Positions 3,834 through 7,149 of a stretch of 7,149 nt of DNA are shown here, in pieces (the first letter of the stretch is position 1; each line of letters starts with the position of its first letter). This DNA is from Euryarchaeota archaeon UBA62 (lineage in GTDB: Archaea; Thermoplasmatota; Poseidoniia; Poseidoniales; Thalassarchaeaceae). The notes under the pieces were generated by a model. The model had not been told where the DNA came from and did not search any database. It was given only the letters and a program-made list of their open reading frames with translations. The position numbers and the translations under genes were made by a program. The stretch covers positions 1 through 7,149 of the forward strand of contig DAPJ01000028.1 in the NCBI GenBank assembly GCA_002502095.1, read 5' to 3'.

Positions 3834-6035
3834 ATGAGAGTCAAGTCACTAGTTATCGTGTTGATTTTCCTCGGCTCAGTACTATCTGGTTGCACGGGAA
3901 ATGATTCAGAAAATGATGAGAGGGTAGAAGCCCTAGAGTCCGAGCTGGCCGACTCGATATCTAGTAATGATGATGCCCTATCACAGATAGCTACGTTGGA
4001 GGGTGCTCTTTCTGAGGCGGTTGAGAGTGTATCGTCTCTGGATGAAACCATTGCTAGTTTGACGATTAGCCTAACAGATGCTGAATCTCAGAGAGATGAG
4101 TTGATATTACAACGTGAGGAAATTCTGTTGCAATTAAATCAGTCAGAAGAGAACGAAACTGGTTTATCAGCAGAAATTTCTAATCTTAATCAGAATATAC
4201 AGGATTTGAATAGTCAAATAGAAGCTATAAATTTGGAGCTTCAGCAACGCCAAAATCAGATTTTACAACTCGAAGATACTGTTACGACTCTGCAGAATAC
4301 GATGGATGGTCTTACTTATTCTATTTCGTTTAGTACCCAAAATTGTCCTCTGGATAATCCGGGATCTAAAATGAACATCGGTTATGATAATGGAGAAGGG
4401 CTTGGAATAGCCGGCGATGGAATAATAACTTTCGATGAGATTCAATACATCGTAGGAGAGTGTCCTGGTAATTACGGAAAGGTGTACAATGAAACTACCG
4501 AGGAACACGATTGGGGGCAGCAAAGAACTGTAGTAATGGGAGGGATCCTTTACTTCCTGGCTGATGATGGGATACATGACTGGGAACTATGGAGGAGTGA
4601 TGGAACCCTTTCTGGAACATATATTGTGAAAGATATCAGAGGGGAAGATTGCATTATGGCTACTGATCCCGATACTGGAGAACAGTATGAGGATTGTACC
4701 AATTGGGGATCCACACTTGATATCTCATGGGACAATATATTCAATGATGTGGAATTGGTTGCCGGTAACAATAAATTATTCTTCACAGCTTCAATGCACA
4801 TGTATGCGGAAAATAACGGAGGTTTTCCTACTCTGTGGGTCAGTGACGGTACAGAAGAGGGGACGAATGTTGTATACGATTTCTGGGGGGATTGGGATTA
4901 CAATTGTAATGGTTGTGAATTTGATACTGCTGGCATTACTGAGCTGGTAGTGATCCCCGGTGAAGGCGGAGCATCTGATAGGGTCGTTTTTAGTACAATT
5001 CAGGCAATAGTTGGAATTGGTGAAGAAGGATATCCAAAGGGAGAAGAGCTATGGATAAGTGATGGTACCACAATAGGAACCCGGATGATTGCTAACATCG
5101 AGCCAGAGACAAGCTCCTGGGTGGATGGGAACGGAGTGACACAGTGCTGTGCTGACTGGGATGGATCCGTTCCAAGAGATATGGTTTTCAAGGGGAATCA
5201 AGTATGGTTTACAGCCCAGACAGAAAGCTATGGACGGGAATTTTACAGATTTGGATTGGAACTTGGAGGAGGATTGTTCCTGATTAAGGATATTAATTCC
5301 GGTGTTGAAGGAAGTAATCCAATGCTCCTTACACCTGGATCGGGAGGAATCTACCTCTCAGCTAATGACGGAAATAATGGTCAGGAACTACATTACAGTC
5401 AGGGAGATGCATTTTCAACTAACATGGTAAAAGATATTTGGCCCGGATTGAATAACTCAAGCAATCCGATGTGGTTGACAAAATTGGGTGGTGAGATGAT
5501 TTTTAGTGCAGATAATGGGGAAAATGGCAGAGAGCTGTGGATAACCGATAATACTGAAGAGGGAACAAGGATGATTAAAGACATAAATCCGGGAAATAAC
5601 TCTAGTAATCCCACCGGACCTATGAAGGAAATGGGTGGTTTTATTTATTTCTCAGCGAATGACGGAACTCATGGATGGGAACTATGGAGGACTGATGGAA
5701 CCGAGTCAGGGACAACCATGGTCAGTGATATTCATGATGGAGAGAATGGAAGCTTGTCATGGGGATCTACCGCACATTGGCATGGAGAGTATACTATGGT
5801 TCACAACGACCACTTCTATTTCTCTGCTAATGATGGAGAGAACGGGGAAGAGCTTTGGAGAACGGATGGAACCGATTCTGGAACAACAATGATAGTAGAT
5901 GCAAACCCCGGAGAGGGAGGTAGCTGGCCATGGTGGTTCTCCATTGTAGAAGACAGATTATACTTCTCAGCTTGGGATGGAAATTCAAGAGAATTGTGGT
6001 TTTATTGGGATAATCCTGGCCCTGTGATATCCTAA
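3834..6035 (+). CDS. Surface lipoprotein with coiled-coil stalk and ELWxxDGT repeat domain
   Basis: A 733-residue predicted exported protein of unknown function. Residues 1-20 form a lipoprotein signal peptide: Arg/Lys at 2-4, hydrophobic 6-17, lipobox L17-S18-G19-C20, so cleavage and lipidation at C20 are likely. A Ser/Asp/Glu linker leads to a long coiled coil (about 30-157) rich in Glu, Gln, Leu, Ile and Ser with no internal Pro, probably an oligomeric stalk. Residues 171-210 hold two cysteines around an acidic EF-hand-like loop (D185-N-G, then D195-G, then D201-E202), a possible calcium site. From about 233 to the end there are nine copies or degenerate copies of the ELWxxDGT motif, at 251, 334, 405, 469, 518, 567, 616, 673 and 720, each preceded by a YFSANDGxxG-like strand. 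Such repeats suggest a beta-propeller or related beta fold. Many Cys (for example 171, 210 and a CC pair near 435) suggest disulphides outside the cell. The ligand is unknown; adhesion or polymer binding is a guess. Confidence 0.9.
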   Translation: MRVKSLVIVLIFLGSVLSGCTGNDSENDERVEALESELADSISSNDDALSQIATLEGALSEAVESVSSLDETIASLTISLTDAESQRDELILQREEILLQLNQSEENETGLSAEISNLNQNIQDLNSQIEAINLELQQRQNQILQLEDTVTTLQNTMDGLTYSISFSTQNCPLDNPGSKMNIGYDNGEGLGIAGDGIITFDEIQYIVGECPGNYGKVYNETTEEHDWGQQRTVVMGGILYFLADDGIHDWELWRSDGTLSGTYIVKDIRGEDCIMATDPDTGEQYEDCTNWGSTLDISWDNIFNDVELVAGNNKLFFTASMHMYAENNGGFPTLWVSDGTEEGTNVVYDFWGDWDYNCNGCEFDTAGITELVVIPGEGGASDRVVFSTIQAIVGIGEEGYPKGEELWISDGTTIGTRMIANIEPETSSWVDGNGVTQCCADWDGSVPRDMVFKGNQVWFTAQTESYGREFYRFGLELGGGLFLIKDINSGVEGSNPMLLTPGSGGIYLSANDGNNGQELHYSQGDAFSTNMVKDIWPGLNNSSNPMWLTKLGGEMIFSADNGENGRELWITDNTEEGTRMIKDINPGNNSSNPTGPMKEMGGFIYFSANDGTHGWELWRTDGTESGTTMVSDIHDGENGSLSWGSTAHWHGEYTMVHNDHFYFSANDGENGEELWRTDGTDSGTTMIVDANPGEGGSWPWWFSIVEDRLYFSAWDGNSRELWFYWDNPGPVIS
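4581..4607 (+). repeat. 27-base near-identical repeat, copy 1
   Basis: Encodes the WELWRSDGT core of the first unit. It matches 5676-5702 at 26 of 27 bases, including synonymous positions; the single difference (G/C) changes Ser to Thr. Confidence 0.75.
5676..5702 (+). repeat. 27-base near-identical repeat, copy 2
   Basis: Encodes the WELWRTDGT core of the seventh unit and matches 4581-4607 at 26 of 27 bases, although the flanking sequence has diverged. The neighbouring eighth unit uses different codons for the same residues. Confidence 0.75.
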
Positions 6036-6048
6036 TATCTAGTGGGAA

Positions 6049-6058
6049 TTATCTTAAG
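6049..6058 (+). promoter_or_regulatory. Candidate TATA element for guaC
   Basis: TTATCTTAAG in the 52-base gap after the lipoprotein stop, 30-39 bases before the guaC ATG. A start about 25 bases downstream would leave a very short leader holding the weak AAGGT (6079-6083). Read-through from the lipoprotein gene is also possible, and no T-rich terminator is visible in the gap. Confidence 0.3.
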
Positions 6059-6087
6059 TCCACCTTCGTTGGAGTAGTAAGGTCGTA

Positions 6088-7140
6088 ATGCGTGTTGAGC
6101 ATGATGTTAAGCTGACTTTTGATGATGTCCTAATTAGACCTAAGCGTAGTACGCTGGTTTCAAGATCTGATGTAACCCTAGTTCGGGAATTTAAGTTCAG
6201 ACATTCTGATACCACCTGGACCGGTGTTCCAATTGTTGCTGCGAACATGGATACTACAGGAGTTTTCGGAGTATCCAGAGTTCTCCAGAACCACAGGATG
6301 CTGACCTGCCTGCAGAAATTCTACTCCACCAAGCAGTGTTCAGATGCATGGGATGATGGGATTGACCCGGGGCATGTAGCCATCACGTGCGGATCGACTG
6401 AAGATAGCATGGAGCTACTGAAGAAGAAGATGGCCACGAGTGATGGATTGTCGATGATATGTGTCGATGTGGCAAATGGTTACAGAGAAGTCTTCCTAGA
6501 TTTCATCAAGGACGTCAGGAGGAACTACCCTAATTCCATAGTAATTGCAGGGAATGTGGCAACGAGGGAGATGACCGAGGCACTCATCCTAGCTGGAGCT
6601 GATGTTGTGAAAGTAGGCATAGGGCCTGGTTCGGTTTGTACAACCAGGAAGGTGGCTGGTGTTGGATACCCTCAACTATCTGCAATCTCAGAGTGTGCTG
6701 ATGCCGCGCACGGACTGGGAGGGCATGTGATGGCCGACGGTGGTTGCTCTTCGCCCGGGGACGTAGCTAAGGCCTTTGCAGCTGGAGCTGATTTCGTAAT
6801 GCTGGGAGGGATGCTGGCAGGCCATGATGAGTCGGGAGGAGAGTTGGTGGAGGGCGACAATGGAAAGATGTACAAGTCATTCTATGGGATGTCTTCGGCT
6901 AAAGCAATGCAAGAGTACTATGGCGAAGTGGCTAAGCATAGAGCGCCAGAAGGAAAGGAAGTAAGAGTGCCCTACAGAGGCGGTTTGGAAGAGACAGTTC
7001 AATCAATATTGGGAGGAGTCAGATCAGCATGCTCCTACGTGGGGGCCAGGAGAATCAAAGATCTGCCAAAATGTACTACATTCATCAGAGTTACACGTAC
7101 AACGAATGAAGTCTACCAAAGATTCAATGTAGAAGAATAA
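6088..7140 (+). CDS. guaC: GMP reductase
   Basis: A 350-residue cytoplasmic enzyme that reductively deaminates GMP to IMP and ammonia with NADPH (EC 1.7.1.7), returning guanine nucleotides to the shared IMP pool. It aligns by eye over its full length with E. coli GuaC and human GMPR: N-terminal LTFDDVLIRPKRSTL at 9-23; AANMDTTG at 51-58; VGIGPGSVCTTR at 176-187 with catalytic C184 and T186; DGGC near 211; the FVMLGGMLAGH phosphate loop; FYGMSS; E288 in RAPEGK, matching the catalytic Glu of human GMPR; and the terminal TTFIRVT signature. No CBS-domain insertion is present and the length fits GuaC, which separates it from IMP dehydrogenase. The start matches the E. coli N-terminus; only a weak AAGGT precedes it by four bases. 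The gene follows the lipoprotein gene by 52 bases with no evident functional link. The enzyme is close to the bacterial/eukaryotic form, so ancient transfer into the lineage is possible but not shown here. Confidence 0.96.
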   Translation: MRVEHDVKLTFDDVLIRPKRSTLVSRSDVTLVREFKFRHSDTTWTGVPIVAANMDTTGVFGVSRVLQNHRMLTCLQKFYSTKQCSDAWDDGIDPGHVAITCGSTEDSMELLKKKMATSDGLSMICVDVANGYREVFLDFIKDVRRNYPNSIVIAGNVATREMTEALILAGADVVKVGIGPGSVCTTRKVAGVGYPQLSAISECADAAHGLGGHVMADGGCSSPGDVAKAFAAGADFVMLGGMLAGHDESGGELVEGDNGKMYKSFYGMSSAKAMQEYYGEVAKHRAPEGKEVRVPYRGGLEETVQSILGGVRSACSYVGARRIKDLPKCTTFIRVTRTTNEVYQRFNVEE

Positions 7141-7149
7141 TCTCTTGGG

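Larger units (their letters stand above)
4530..6023 (+). repeat. Nine-unit ELWxxDGT protein-level repeat array
   Basis: The coding array inside the lipoprotein. Good copies carry E-L-W-(R/I)-(T/S)-D-G-T followed by xxGTxMxxDI and often a PG...SNP turn: units at residues 251, 405, 616 and 673. Unit 334 has TLW for ELW, unit 567 has DNT for DGT, units 469 (EFYRFG) and 518 (ELHYSQG) are degenerate, and unit 720 (ELWFYWDN) is a terminal half unit. Spacing between successive units is 83, 71, 64, 49, 49, 49, 57 and 47 residues; the early, longer units carry insertions that include the cysteine-rich segments. Confidence 0.8.

Noticed and set aside
4263..5614. Several minus-strand open frames opposite the lipoprotein gene
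   Set aside because: They are shadows of the repetitive, low-stop coding strand and lack starts with ribosome sites or domain resemblance.
1..7149. CRISPR array, insertion sequence or defence island
   Set aside because: No spaced direct repeats, terminal inverted repeats, transposase or known defence gene is seen; the only repeats are the protein-coding ELW units.

Overview
The window looks like chromosome of a planktonic euryarchaeon, most likely Marine Group II (Candidatus Poseidoniales) or a close Thermoplasmata relative. This is inferred from gene content: an archaeal-type UbiA prenyltransferase of the ether-lipid pathway, a stand-alone GPN-loop GTPase, a tRNA-Glu of archaeal form with encoded CCA, TATA-like promoters placed for leaderless transcripts, and a lipoprotein with ELWxxDGT repeats. 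No marker gene here fixes the taxon.

Layout. The left edge (1-161, minus) is the N-terminus of an unrecognised protein with two runs of seven prolines, cut by the window end. A 120-base divergent spacer separates it from a plus-strand pair: a GPN-loop GTPase (282-1118), then ornithine carbamoyltransferase argF (start 1105, overlapping by 14 bases, ending 2064). argF converges on a minus-strand UbiA-family gene (2061-2969); the two stop codons share one CTAG. Upstream of UbiA on the same strand are an 84-residue winged-helix protein (3010-3264) and a doubtful 90-residue frame (3264-3536) that touches it in a TGATG overlap. A TATA-like element lies 19-30 bases before the first ATG. Together these could form a small operon ending in the lipid gene.

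From 3663 rightwards everything is on plus: tRNA-Glu(CTC), a large secreted lipoprotein (3834-6035) built as lipobox, long coiled coil, EF-hand-like acidic loop and a nine-unit ELWxxDGT array, then GMP reductase guaC (6088-7140), complete at the right edge.

The genes do not form one pathway: they cover arginine synthesis, ether-lipid synthesis, purine interconversion, a translation/transcription housekeeping GTPase, a tRNA and a surface protein. This is mostly an ordinary core-genome stretch. The parts that deserve attention are the lipoprotein with its 49-residue periodicity, the possible leaderless operon upstream of UbiA, and the polyproline N-terminus at the left edge. I did not find a convincing new defence, mobile or regulatory system.
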